From an uncultured Lachnospiraceae bacterium (GTDB lineage Bacteria; Bacillota; Clostridia; Lachnospirales; Lachnospiraceae), in assembly GCA_947630805.1 (NCBI GenBank), contig CANRIV010000006.1:1-64000 (forward strand): a stretch of DNA of 64,000 nucleotides. Direction: 5' to 3'. The notes under the pieces are model-generated. The model was not told the origin of the DNA. It did not search any database and saw nothing but the letters and a program-made list of their open reading frames with translations. Position numbers and translations under genes: made by a program. The first letter of the stretch is position 1; every line of letters begins with the position of its first letter. Shown piece by piece: positions 46,359-55,993 of this stretch.

Positions 46359-47558
46359 TTATTCTTTCCTTTCATCTCCTATTAAATCCTGATAAAATAC
46401 AAATGCCGACAAAGTATGTTCATCAATACTTTTCCTGCCATCTTTTTTTAAATATTCCAACGTATCTTTTAAAATAAGATATACTAATAAATCCAAATCT
46501 TTTTTGGAAACCTCTCTCAGATAGTCCAGATGCGGCTGTTTTGAACGGCCCGGCTCAATATAATCTGCAGCAAAAATAATTTTCTCCAATGAAGTCATAT
46601 TTTCTTTTCCGGTAGTATGCCAGCGGATAGCAGACAGAATAGCTTCATCCGTAATCCCATAACGGGTCCGCGCAGTCAAAACACCGACTTTTGCATGAAG
46701 TAAATCCGGAAATTTCTGTTCTGTCCGGGAAATTTCAATATGATTTTCCCAGCAGATTGCAACCTTTTCTTCATCCTTTATATTTTTCGCACAATCATGC
46801 AGAATTCCGGCCGCATATGCCTGATTTGGATTCACACCAAAAGTCTCAGCCATCCTTTTTGCTGTCTGCGCTACATTCAATGTATGCACAAACCGAGAAG
46901 GCTTCATTCTTCTTTTTAAATCCTCCGTAATTTTATGAATAGACCATGCTTTGTTAATGTTTTCATCTGCATACAGACCATTTTCTACGATATACTCGTA
47001 TACGCTTTCCGGTACCATGTTTTTTATTGTGCTATATTCATTGCACCGGATATTGCTGGAAGAAATATCTGATGCTTTCATTTCCATCACATATACTCTG
47101 ACATGAAATGTCTCTTCAATCTCCCGCACTTTTTCTCTCATATCATCTGAGCTTTCGTCATCGCGTTCCACTACCACAAGATGCGAATATTTTAAAATTG
47201 CATCCGGTCGGTACCAGCTCATAAACGAAACAACCGAATCACTTCCTACAATAAAGTAATATTCATTTTCCGGATACAATTCTTTTAACATACAAAGCGT
47301 ATCTGCCGTATAAGTGACATTGCTGTTAGACAATTCAAAGTCAGAAAAAAAGACATTCTCTACATCTTTTACGGCAAGCTTTACCATGTTTGCCCTGTGA
47401 AAATTACTCGTAATCCGGTTTTTATCCTTGTGGGGTGGATAAGGAGTCGGCATTATGAATACCTTGTCCAATTTCAGCTGTTTTTGCGCTTCCTGCGCGA
47501 TTTTAATATGCGTAATATGAATCGGATCGAATGTTCCGCCTAAAATACCGATTTTCAT
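46359..47558 (-). CDS. NadD-YqeK fusion: nicotinate-nucleotide adenylyltransferase plus HD-domain phosphohydrolase
   Basis: N-term GILGGTFDPIHITHIKIAQEA...ISSSNIR; C-term RFVHTLNVAQTAKRMAETFGVNPNQAYAAGILHDCAK. Confidence 0.92.
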   Translation of the reverse strand: MKIGILGGTFDPIHITHIKIAQEAQKQLKLDKVFIMPTPYPPHKDKNRITSNFHRANMVKLAVKDVENVFFSDFELSNSNVTYTADTLCMLKELYPENEYYFIVGSDSVVSFMSWYRPDAILKYSHLVVVERDDESSDDMREKVREIEETFHVRVYVMEMKASDISSSNIRCNEYSTIKNMVPESVYEYIVENGLYADENINKAWSIHKITEDLKRRMKPSRFVHTLNVAQTAKRMAETFGVNPNQAYAAGILHDCAKNIKDEEKVAICWENHIEISRTEQKFPDLLHAKVGVLTARTRYGITDEAILSAIRWHTTGKENMTSLEKIIFAADYIEPGRSKQPHLDYLREVSKKDLDLLVYLILKDTLEYLKKDGRKSIDEHTLSAFVFYQDLIGDERKE

Positions 47559-47569
47559 TTCTGCCTCCT

Positions 47570-47863
47570 CTACGGAAGAATGATTTTTCTGTCCTTTTCA
47601 TTTTTGGCCGGTCTATACAAAACAATTTTTCTTCCAATTACGTGTACTACTACGGCATGTGTTCTGTCTGCTATCGTCCGTGCAATTTCTCTCGGAGCAT
47701 CCAAACAGTTTTTTAATACGCTCAATTTTATCAATTCTCTTTTTTCTAACGCTTCATCGATGGCAGCAGTAAATTCCGGCGTTACGGAAGACTTTCCCAC
47801 CTGAAATACCGGTGGCTCCATTGCTGATATTTTTCTTAAATATGCTCTCTGTTTACTGTTCAT
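47570..47863 (-). CDS. yhbY: YhbY family RNA-binding (CRM) protein
   Basis: KQRAYLRKISAMEPPVFQVGKSSVTPEFTAAIDEALEKRELIKLSVL. Confidence 0.92.
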   Translation of the reverse strand: MNSKQRAYLRKISAMEPPVFQVGKSSVTPEFTAAIDEALEKRELIKLSVLKNCLDAPREIARTIADRTHAVVVHVIGRKIVLYRPAKNEKDRKIILP

Positions 47864-47876
47864 AATATCTCCACTT

Positions 47877-49160
47877 TTATTTATAGTAATCAAATTGATG
47901 ACCATATATTTTTACTGTGTCACCTTCTTCTATCCCCAAAGATTCCAATTCATCCAGGATGCCATTGTCTTTCATGAAATTCTGGAAAAAGAGAAAACCT
48001 TTTTCAGACTCGAGATTCGTATATCCCAACATTCGTTCTATTTTCGGACCTTCTACTGCATAAAGACCATCTTCGATTTTTTCTACAGTGTACGGAAGAT
48101 CTATCTGGTCATAAAACTCTTTCGGATCCATCTCCACTTCATAAGTTACCGGTGCATTATCAAAGGTATCCAGTAATTCTTTTACATAAAATAAAAGTTC
48201 TTTCAGGCCTTTTCCGCTAACTGCAGAAATCGGATAAACTTTAATTTCCGGCTCAAATTCTTTTTTAATTGTCCCAATAATTTCATTCGTGTCTCCATAT
48301 ATGGCATCAATTTTGTTGGCAGCAATAACCTGCGGTCTTTTTAAAAGTTCGGGATTATATTTTTCTAATTCTTTATTGATGGCCCGGATATCAGAAACAG
48401 GATCCCGTCCTTCCACGGAAGCCGCATCTATCATATGAATAATTACTTTTGTGCGTTCAATATGCTTTAAAAATTTATGTCCTAAGCCTATCCCTTCGGA
48501 TGCGCCCTCAATCAGCCCCGGAATATCAGCAATAACAAATCCCTTTCCGCCATCCAAGTCCACCACGCCTAAATTGGGATTTATTGTAGTGAAATGATAA
48601 TTTGCAATTTTGGGATCTGCATTCGTCACGCGGGAAAGCAATGTCGATTTTCCTACATTTGGAAAGCCTACCAAACCCACATCCGCAATACTCTTCAGTT
48701 CCAGTGTAACTTCCATCTCCATGCTTTTCTGTCCCGGTTGGGCATATTTCGGTGCCTGCATCGTAGCTGTAGCATAATGTTGGTTTCCTTTTCCTCCTCT
48801 GCCGCCTTTAAGAAGTATCACTCTCTGATTTTCTCCGCTCATATCTGCTACAATTTTGCCGGACTGTGCTTCCCGAATTACAGTTCCCTCCGGCACCTTT
48901 ATAATAAGGTCTTCTCCATTCTTTCCGGATTTATTCTGCTTTCCGCCGTCCTGACCTGATTCCGCTTTGAAATTATGCGCATGGCGAAATTCATATAAGG
49001 TATTGAGTCCTTTATCTACTTCAAAAATAACGTCCCCTCCTTTTCCGCCGTCTCCACCGTTAGGACCGCCGTTTGGAACGTAAATTTCACGCCGGAATGA
49101 GACATGACCATCTCCGCCTTTTCCGGATTTAATATAAATTTTTGCAAAATCTGCAAACAT
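47877..49160 (-). CDS. obgE: GTPase ObgE
   Basis: FADFAKIYIKSGKGGDGHVSFRREIYVPNGGPNGGDGGKGGDVIFEVD, GFPNVGKSTLLSRVTNADPKIANYHFTT. Confidence 0.97.
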   Translation of the reverse strand: MFADFAKIYIKSGKGGDGHVSFRREIYVPNGGPNGGDGGKGGDVIFEVDKGLNTLYEFRHAHNFKAESGQDGGKQNKSGKNGEDLIIKVPEGTVIREAQSGKIVADMSGENQRVILLKGGRGGKGNQHYATATMQAPKYAQPGQKSMEMEVTLELKSIADVGLVGFPNVGKSTLLSRVTNADPKIANYHFTTINPNLGVVDLDGGKGFVIADIPGLIEGASEGIGLGHKFLKHIERTKVIIHMIDAASVEGRDPVSDIRAINKELEKYNPELLKRPQVIAANKIDAIYGDTNEIIGTIKKEFEPEIKVYPISAVSGKGLKELLFYVKELLDTFDNAPVTYEVEMDPKEFYDQIDLPYTVEKIEDGLYAVEGPKIERMLGYTNLESEKGFLFFQNFMKDNGILDELESLGIEEGDTVKIYGHQFDYYK

Positions 49161-49233
49161 TCAAATCCCTCCATTATGAAAATAGACTTCAAATCAATGC
49201 TGACTTGAAGCCTATTTGTATTCGCTGTTTCAA

Positions 49234-49518
49234 TTATTCTGCTACAGGATATACAGAAACCTGCTTTTTGTCTCTGCCTTTTCTCTCAAATCTTACAATT
49301 CCATCTGATGTAGCAAATAATGTATCATCACCGCCGCGTCCTACATTAACGCCCGGGTGAATCTTTGTTCCACGCTGTCTGTAAAGAATATTTCCTGCCT
49401 TTACAAACTGTCCGTCTGCTCTCTTAGCACCAAGTCTTTTGGATTCTGAATCTCTGCCATTCTTTGTAGAACCCATACCTTTTTTATGAGCGAATAACTG
49501 AAGGTTCATCTTCATCAT
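49234..49518 (-). CDS. rpmA: 50S ribosomal protein L27
   Basis: [36 protein letters not shown]. Confidence 0.97.
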   Translation of the reverse strand: MMKMNLQLFAHKKGMGSTKNGRDSESKRLGAKRADGQFVKAGNILYRQRGTKIHPGVNVGRGGDDTLFATSDGIVRFERKGRDKKQVSVYPVAE

Positions 49519-49520
49519 AG

Positions 49521-49853
49521 CTATACCTCCTTATAATCTAATGATATAAAATCTGTGTACTCTTTTTCTAATGCTTCCAATCCTAAAACCAGAGATTTCA
49601 TAAAAAGCTGTGCGTCTCTATCCGGTGTTTTGACAAATCTGAAATTAATTCGTCCTGTGGATTGATTTTCCTGAAGGGTAAACTTTTCTTCCGTCAACTG
49701 TTCCACAGAATTGATAAAATTAAGTGTCAATGCGGAAATTCCTGCACACACGATATCTTCTCCTGCCTCTGCATATCCGGAATGTCCGTCAACGCAAACG
49801 CCCAGATAAATATCTTTTTTTTCGTAAACTGTAATATGGGTCATATCCTGCAC
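49521..49853 (-). CDS. prp: Ribosomal-processing cysteine protease Prp
   Basis: [32 protein letters not shown]; between rplU and rpmA. Confidence 0.93.
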   Translation of the reverse strand: MQDMTHITVYEKKDIYLGVCVDGHSGYAEAGEDIVCAGISALTLNFINSVEQLTEEKFTLQENQSTGRINFRFVKTPDRDAQLFMKSLVLGLEALEKEYTDFISLDYKEV

Positions 49854-49858
49854 CTGTA

Positions 49859-50167
49859 TTAAGCGTTAATCTTATCAATCTTAACTTCTGTATACTGCTG
49901 TCTATGACCGTTCTTTTTATGATATCCGGTTTTTCTTTTATATTTGTAAACAACAACTTTTTTTGCTTTGCCATCGCCTACAACAGATGCTTCTACTGAA
50001 GCGCCGTCGACGGTTGGATTTCCAATTTTAGCATTGTCTCCGCCAACAAACAAAACCTGATTAAAAGTAAACTTACTTCCGGCCTCAGCACCAAGTTTTT
50101 CAACCCGGATTGTATCGCCTTCTGAAACCTTGTACTGTTTACCACCTGTTGCGATTACTGCGTACAT
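49859..50167 (-). CDS. rplU: 50S ribosomal protein L21
   Basis: [49 protein letters not shown]. Confidence 0.97.
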   Translation of the reverse strand: MYAVIATGGKQYKVSEGDTIRVEKLGAEAGSKFTFNQVLFVGGDNAKIGNPTVDGASVEASVVGDGKAKKVVVYKYKRKTGYHKKNGHRQQYTEVKIDKINA

Positions 50168-50255
50168 ATATGGGCACCTCCTATTACTCATTACTCGCCA
50201 GTTTCGGTGACTGCTTCTGCAATACTTATAACCACACTGAGCGGCATACTGTTGT

Positions 50256-50284
50256 ATAATAACATACGTCAAATATTATGTCAA
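50256..50284 (-). promoter_or_regulatory. Promoter for rplU operon (TTGACA - 17 nt - TATTAT)
   Basis: Minus strand TTGACATAATATTTGACGTATGTTATTAT; perfect -35 and 17-nt spacer. Confidence 0.75.
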
Positions 50285-50375
50285 TTCATTTTCCCCTTTT
50301 TCTTCCATATAAAATGTTATCTTTATCACCGGATTTTCGATTTTACGCAATTTTACTTCTACAGCTTTTATGCTA

Positions 50376-51125
50376 TTATTTATCATTGGTTACGTCTCCA
50401 CTCGCTTCTAAATCGATTGGATCACCCAGATACTTCGGCTCTGGTTTTGAAATACACTTTCCAAATGCCTTTATTCTGGCAAGATGTTCCCGAAACTTCC
50501 AATAGAACATCTTTTTGCTGTAAAAGCGCAGATTGGCATCTACACCATATGCTTCCAGCCCTATACTTTTTGCGATATATAACGCCCGGTATAAATGATA
50601 CTTCTGTGTCACGATGATTACTTTCTTGGCGCCAAAAATTTCTTTTGCCCGATAAATAGAATCATACGTTTCAAACCCGGCATGATCCATAAAAATATCG
50701 TCAGAAGGAATTCCCTCCTTCATCGCATAATTTTTCATACTGTTCACTTCGTCGTGCTCTTTCCTTCCATGATCGCCGGACATAATTATCTTTTTTACTG
50801 CGTTTTCCTGATACAATTTATCTCCTATGATAATCCGATCTTCCAGCATCCATGTGGGGGTGCCATCTTTTCGAATTCCCGCGCCCAAAACAATGGCACA
50901 GTCAGCTTCCATATTTTCTGCCTCTTCCAGAGAAATAATGTTTTTAGAAACTGTTCTGATCATATACATATTAATACCTTCCACACACAGTATTAACACA
51001 ACTGCTATCAAAATTATGGCAATCACTATCTTTACCAGCATATGCTTTCTGCCTTTTTCTTTCTTTTTCTTTAATTGCTTATTATTATTTTTCTTACTTA
51101 TCTTGTCCTTTTTTGTATCATTCAT
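50376..51125 (-). CDS. YdcF/SanA family (DUF218) membrane protein
   Basis: DCAIVLGAGIRKDGTPTWMLEDRIIIGDKLYQENAVKKIIMSGDHG. Confidence 0.9.
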   Translation of the reverse strand: MNDTKKDKISKKNNNKQLKKKKEKGRKHMLVKIVIAIILIAVVLILCVEGINMYMIRTVSKNIISLEEAENMEADCAIVLGAGIRKDGTPTWMLEDRIIIGDKLYQENAVKKIIMSGDHGRKEHDEVNSMKNYAMKEGIPSDDIFMDHAGFETYDSIYRAKEIFGAKKVIIVTQKYHLYRALYIAKSIGLEAYGVDANLRFYSKKMFYWKFREHLARIKAFGKCISKPEPKYLGDPIDLEASGDVTNDK

Positions 51126-51165
51126 AGATGTTGATTCCCTTTCGTATCAGCCGCTGAGAATAACC

Positions 51166-52611
51166 CTATCCCAGATTATTTCTGTACTGGGACGGCGTAA
51201 GACCGGTAATATTCTTAAACGTCTTCATAAAATGCTTTTCATGTTCATATCCCACTGCCTGCGATATTTCATTCACTTTCATATCCGTCTCTGTCAACAG
51301 TTTTTTTGCCTCTCCGACACGAATATTTTTTAAATAGTTCACAAAATTTGTGCCGGTATACTGTTTAAAAGTAAAAGAAAAGAGAGAATAATTCATGGAA
51401 ATATAGTTAGACACAACCGCCATATTCAAATCTGTAGCATAATTTTTTTTGATATACTCTATCGCTTTCTGCATTTTAATACTCGTCTTATGCTCATCCA
51501 TATCACTGCTGACCAGCTCATCAAACCGTTTAATCCATTGGCGTACCACCTCCATATAATCGTCAATGGTCTGAAAACTGAAAATGTCTAAAAGTTCTCT
51601 CACTTCATGTTCTTTATTTTCCAGCACATTGCGGTAAACCTTCATGGTTGTGGTAATAATAATTTCCATCTGCTCCTGAAATTCATTAATCGGATATTTT
51701 CCGTTTTTAACTCCCAGTACAAAGCTTTCCAGCTGTTCGAGCGCTTCTTCCAGTTTGTTAGAACAAATCAAATTGGCAGTCTGCATCATAAATTTTACTC
51801 CATACTCGTACTCCTTATCGATTCCGCGGAAACGGTCAGCATCCACAATTTTTTTGCATGTTTCAAAAGAAATTCTCCGCATCTGTGCAGCTTCGCAAAA
51901 AGCCTGTTTTACATCGAGAAAATTGTGATAAGTTCCACTGACACCAATATAATAATTGGACATTTTCCGCATAACCTCTTTTTTGTACAAAGCATCTGTA
52001 ATAATAAAATCAAGACAGTCCTCTCCCTGAATATAATAATATTTATCATTTTCAGTAAATTCCGGCTCTTCTTCCCGACTTCCAAAACAAATTACCGCAA
52101 AATGTTCAAAAGGAATATACTCATGCACATGACAACAAATATTCGATAATTCAATCTCAGAAATATTGTCGTAAAAAATCATATATTGCAGCTGCTGAAA
52201 CGCCACTTTGCGCTTACTGTTATATTCATTTTCCGCAGTAGTCAGTATCTGATCGAATCTTTTCAGAACTTCTGCTATTTTATCGCGTTCTACCGGTTTT
52301 AAAAGGTATTCTCTGACACCGTTTTTCATCATGTCAACGGCATAATGAAAATCGTCAAAACCGCTGATTGTAGCAATCAATGGCGGCTTTTTTAATTTCT
52401 GTGCTTCCGCTGCCAGCGTAATTCCATCCACTTTCGGCATTCTGATATCCGTAAACATAACGTCAATCTGTCTGGAATGTAACACTTCCAGTGCCTTTTC
52501 TCCATTGTTACACTCAATAATTTCTTCTACTTCTACCCCGGAACGTTCTATCATGGATTTAATTCCCTGACGAATCAGTTTTTCATCTTCAACTAACAGT
52601 AATGTTCTCAT
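51166..52611 (-). CDS. AraC-type response regulator (YesN-like)
   Basis: LLVEDEKLIRQGIKSMIE, MFTDIRMPKVDGI, C-terminal AraC HTH GYEHEKHFMKTFKNITGLTPSQYRN. Confidence 0.93.
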   Translation of the reverse strand: MRTLLLVEDEKLIRQGIKSMIERSGVEVEEIIECNNGEKALEVLHSRQIDVMFTDIRMPKVDGITLAAEAQKLKKPPLIATISGFDDFHYAVDMMKNGVREYLLKPVERDKIAEVLKRFDQILTTAENEYNSKRKVAFQQLQYMIFYDNISEIELSNICCHVHEYIPFEHFAVICFGSREEEPEFTENDKYYYIQGEDCLDFIITDALYKKEVMRKMSNYYIGVSGTYHNFLDVKQAFCEAAQMRRISFETCKKIVDADRFRGIDKEYEYGVKFMMQTANLICSNKLEEALEQLESFVLGVKNGKYPINEFQEQMEIIITTTMKVYRNVLENKEHEVRELLDIFSFQTIDDYMEVVRQWIKRFDELVSSDMDEHKTSIKMQKAIEYIKKNYATDLNMAVVSNYISMNYSLFSFTFKQYTGTNFVNYLKNIRVGEAKKLLTETDMKVNEISQAVGYEHEKHFMKTFKNITGLTPSQYRNNLG

Positions 52612-54401
52612 TTTTTTCTCTCCTTACTTTCCGGAATCTGTATTAATACTTTTGTGTATACGCCTTCTTTTGAAAAAATCTGAAGACCGTACTCGTTTCC
52701 AAAATACATTTTTATTCTCTGTTGTACATTATACAAAGCTCTGCCATGTTCTGCTCCCTCATCGATTGTCTCTGTAGAATTTAACCGCTCTCTCAACTGC
52801 CTCAATTCGGTTTCACTCATTCCCACACCGGCATCTGATACTTCCAGATGAATAATGCCATCTGCCTTAAATGCTTTAATATAAATATATGTGTCTTCGG
52901 CCATATTTTCTATTCCGTGATAGACTGAGTTTTCTACCAGTGGCTGAAGCGACATTTTTGGAATCTGCAGGTTTGAAAATTCTTTCGGGATATTCAGTGA
53001 CAGAAAAATTTCATAATCAAACCGCAGATTTAACAGATTCAGATAATTTTTAATATACTTGATTTCTTCAGAAAGTTCCACCATTCCCGAAGTCCACTTC
53101 ATACTGTAACGGAACATTTCTCCCAGAGACGTAACCGCATCAGATATTTCATAATCCTCCTTAATCTCTGCCATCATTTTTATGGTTTCCAATACATTAT
53201 ACATAAAGTGAGCATTAATCTGATTTTGAAGCGATTTAATTTCTGCATTTTTTACCAAAAGCTGCCGGGCTGTATTTTCTTTGTTTAATGTCTCCAGCGA
53301 AGATATCATCGCATTGATTTGTCTGCTCAGGTCGGATATTTCATCATTTCCCTGCTCCGTCAGTTTAATATGCTGCCCATTCGTAATCTTATTTACCTCA
53401 AAGGTCAGTCGGTCAAATCTTTTAAAAATACTTTTAATAACAAAAATAACGCCAATGACAAAAATAATCATCGAGACAAGTACGACAAGAATGTATGGAA
53501 TCTGGCTTCGATAATACGAATTTAAAATTTTTTCTGTACCTCTTACATGAATCAATGCTCCCTCCAGAGAGGACATTGGCAGGACAGAGACAATATAGCG
53601 CTTATTCCCGGAATTGACAAAAAAAGTTTTTTCTTTTTTGCCTGCACTCTTTACATATTGCAAAAGTTGTTCCTGGTAACGTTTCCATGATTTACTCTGA
53701 GACTGCGTGCTGTATATCCTGCCATCATTTTCAAGAAAACAGGTCCATTCGCTTCCGGTATTACGATAAAAATTCATAAACAGACTGTCCATCTTAGTCG
53801 TCACTTCCAAAACAGCCAGAAGTTCTCCGTCATCATCCCGGATTTCATCAAGAATCCCCGCCAGATGCGTATTACTTATACCGTCGGGAAATACTTTATC
53901 CACATAATCATAATTCCATTTATTATTGACAATATTCTTGGACCATGTCATATTTTTCATTCTTTCTATCTTATACAGGCAGGGTCTTTTCTCCGTAATA
54001 TCAGAATTGACAAAAAGCCGCACCTGATATAGATAAGGGTTAATGTTTGTCATAGTTTCAATGGATGAAATCTCATTATTATAAAAACTTATTTTTTCCA
54101 CAGGGTCCAAATCTTCGCCTTTTTTTGTCATTTTAATATATTCTATCAAGGCATAATTCTGAGATACAATCTGTTTGGCCAGATTACATACTTCCTCCAC
54201 ACTCTTTACATTGCTCTCCACCGACTGCATATACGACTGTTCATCTGTAAAAGCATTATTATTCGCATTTCTCTGAATGTTAAAAAACATAACGCCTGTC
54301 CACAAAATCGCACATAAAAGCATAGCGGCAATAATAAGTATTGTCACTTTGTCTCGTAGAGAAATATTATATTTTCTTTTTCTTCCCCTGATAGTACTCA
54401 T
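52608..54401 (-). CDS. YesM-like sensor histidine kinase
   Basis: LQNQINAHFMYNVLETIKMMAEI, MSLQPLVENSVYHGIE, HAMP-like region. Confidence 0.93.
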   Translation of the reverse strand: MSTIRGRKRKYNISLRDKVTILIIAAMLLCAILWTGVMFFNIQRNANNNAFTDEQSYMQSVESNVKSVEEVCNLAKQIVSQNYALIEYIKMTKKGEDLDPVEKISFYNNEISSIETMTNINPYLYQVRLFVNSDITEKRPCLYKIERMKNMTWSKNIVNNKWNYDYVDKVFPDGISNTHLAGILDEIRDDDGELLAVLEVTTKMDSLFMNFYRNTGSEWTCFLENDGRIYSTQSQSKSWKRYQEQLLQYVKSAGKKEKTFFVNSGNKRYIVSVLPMSSLEGALIHVRGTEKILNSYYRSQIPYILVVLVSMIIFVIGVIFVIKSIFKRFDRLTFEVNKITNGQHIKLTEQGNDEISDLSRQINAMISSLETLNKENTARQLLVKNAEIKSLQNQINAHFMYNVLETIKMMAEIKEDYEISDAVTSLGEMFRYSMKWTSGMVELSEEIKYIKNYLNLLNLRFDYEIFLSLNIPKEFSNLQIPKMSLQPLVENSVYHGIENMAEDTYIYIKAFKADGIIHLEVSDAGVGMSETELRQLRERLNSTETIDEGAEHGRALYNVQQRIKMYFGNEYGLQIFSKEGVYTKVLIQIPESKERKK

Positions 54402-55993
54402 TATTTCAATCCCAGTCTTTCTTCGTTTTCTTTTATTTTTTCTGTCTGCGCATCCAGTACTTTACTGTACCCTTCTTCGTAACGTTTTTTCATAAATTCA
54501 TTGTATATCCGGTCAAATTCTTTATCATTTTTTGCCAGAAGCAGTTTCGGCAGGGTGTCTCCCCACATAGCTTCCACTTTATTTTTTATTTTTCCCTCTT
54601 TGGAGTCGGCGTCAAAAGCAATCGTATATTGTCCCACATATACAGTGTAAGGATAAGTCCATTGCTTCAGCTGCGTAACCGGATTTTCTTCATCGTCTTT
54701 AATCCATTGCGAACTCATGGCATCATTCTGCAGCATCCAGTAACAAGAATCTGCGCCATATTTTTTATCAAACAGTTCACGGTCCGTATAAAGTATCTTT
54801 TTTATTTCATCTTTCATTTCCGGAACTCCATCTTTATTGAGTTCCCACGTTTTTCCCTCTACGCCGAGCCATGTCATTTTCTGACCCTCTTCACTCATCA
54901 GATATGTCATCAGGGAAATTGCCTTGGCCGGATTCTTGCAGTTTTTAGATATCATAGTGACTGTCCATCCGTTTACACTTGTTCCCGGAAGCATATAATC
55001 GTCTCCGGAAAGATTTTTTGGTCCATCTACCGCTATATAAATACTATCCGGATTTTTCACATGCAAAGCCTTTTCCTGGTCGGCCATATCCGTATATTGA
55101 TATATCATACAAAAATATTGTCCATTGTTAATTTTTTCTGACATCTGAGTTCTCGTATCCAGAAAAATTTCATCTTTCAGTAACCCTTCACTGCCCAAAC
55201 GTCGAAATGCCTTTAACCACGTGATATAATCTTTATTTTTCAACCTGTCAATAGACTTTCCGTTTTTATCTACATAAGGCACCGCAAGAAAGTCCATCAG
55301 ATAATTGTCAAAAGAGTCGCATCCGATACTGTTAAATTCTGTGCTGCCAACAGGAATCATTTCTTTTCCATCTACCTGTGGAAACATTTCCGCCGCTTTT
55401 TCTACTGCTTTCACAAAACCTTCAGGAGTTGTCATATCAGGTTTTCCAATTGCCTCGTACATGTCTTTTCTCACAAGAAATGTCTCATTGGATGCCAGAT
55501 TATCATATTTTTTATAATCTGAAGGAGAACATGCTGAATTTGGATACTGATATAAATGCCCGTCCTCACTCGTATGCCATTTTACAACTTCTTCATTTAC
55601 AACATTATAAAAATATGTATCATATCGGTCTGCCAGTTCATCCAGGGCATAGACTTTTCCCTCGTGGATCATCTGACTGATTTCCGGCTCCCACCAGCCT
55701 AACGTCAATATATCCGGCAGCGTATCGGAAGCTATCATGGAATCCAGTTTTTCGTTAGCATTTCCACCCGGTACTACAAAATCAATATCACATCCCGTTT
55801 TCTCTGTAATTGCTTTTGATACCATATTGTTTCCCCAGTCCGATGCAAACCAGGAAAAATTAATATACCATGATAATTGTGTTTTCTCCTCTTTTTCCTG
55901 TTTCTTTTCTTTCTTTCCGCATCCCGGTATCACAGAAATAAGCATTATCACACTAAGTATTAATATTGCCCATCGTTTCATATTTTGCTTCAT
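54401..55993 (-). CDS. Extracellular solute-binding lipoprotein
   Basis: Lipobox-like SVIPGCGKKE, ITEKTGCDIDFVVPGGNANEKLDSMIASDTLPDIL. Confidence 0.9.
   Translation of the reverse strand: MKQNMKRWAILILSVIMLISVIPGCGKKEKKQEKEEKTQLSWYINFSWFASDWGNNMVSKAITEKTGCDIDFVVPGGNANEKLDSMIASDTLPDILTLGWWEPEISQMIHEGKVYALDELADRYDTYFYNVVNEEVVKWHTSEDGHLYQYPNSACSPSDYKKYDNLASNETFLVRKDMYEAIGKPDMTTPEGFVKAVEKAAEMFPQVDGKEMIPVGSTEFNSIGCDSFDNYLMDFLAVPYVDKNGKSIDRLKNKDYITWLKAFRRLGSEGLLKDEIFLDTRTQMSEKINNGQYFCMIYQYTDMADQEKALHVKNPDSIYIAVDGPKNLSGDDYMLPGTSVNGWTVTMISKNCKNPAKAISLMTYLMSEEGQKMTWLGVEGKTWELNKDGVPEMKDEIKKILYTDRELFDKKYGADSCYWMLQNDAMSSQWIKDDEENPVTQLKQWTYPYTVYVGQYTIAFDADSKEGKIKNKVEAMWGDTLPKLLLAKNDKEFDRIYNEFMKKRYEEGYSKVLDAQTEKIKENEERLGLK

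Noticed and set aside
51607-52149. 180-aa antisense ORF within the response regulator gene
   Set aside because: Antisense to a confident CDS; Phe/Ile/Asn-rich composition typical of complementary-frame artefacts.
54629-55141. 170-aa antisense ORF within the solute-binding protein gene
   Set aside because: Antisense to a confident CDS; no domain signature.
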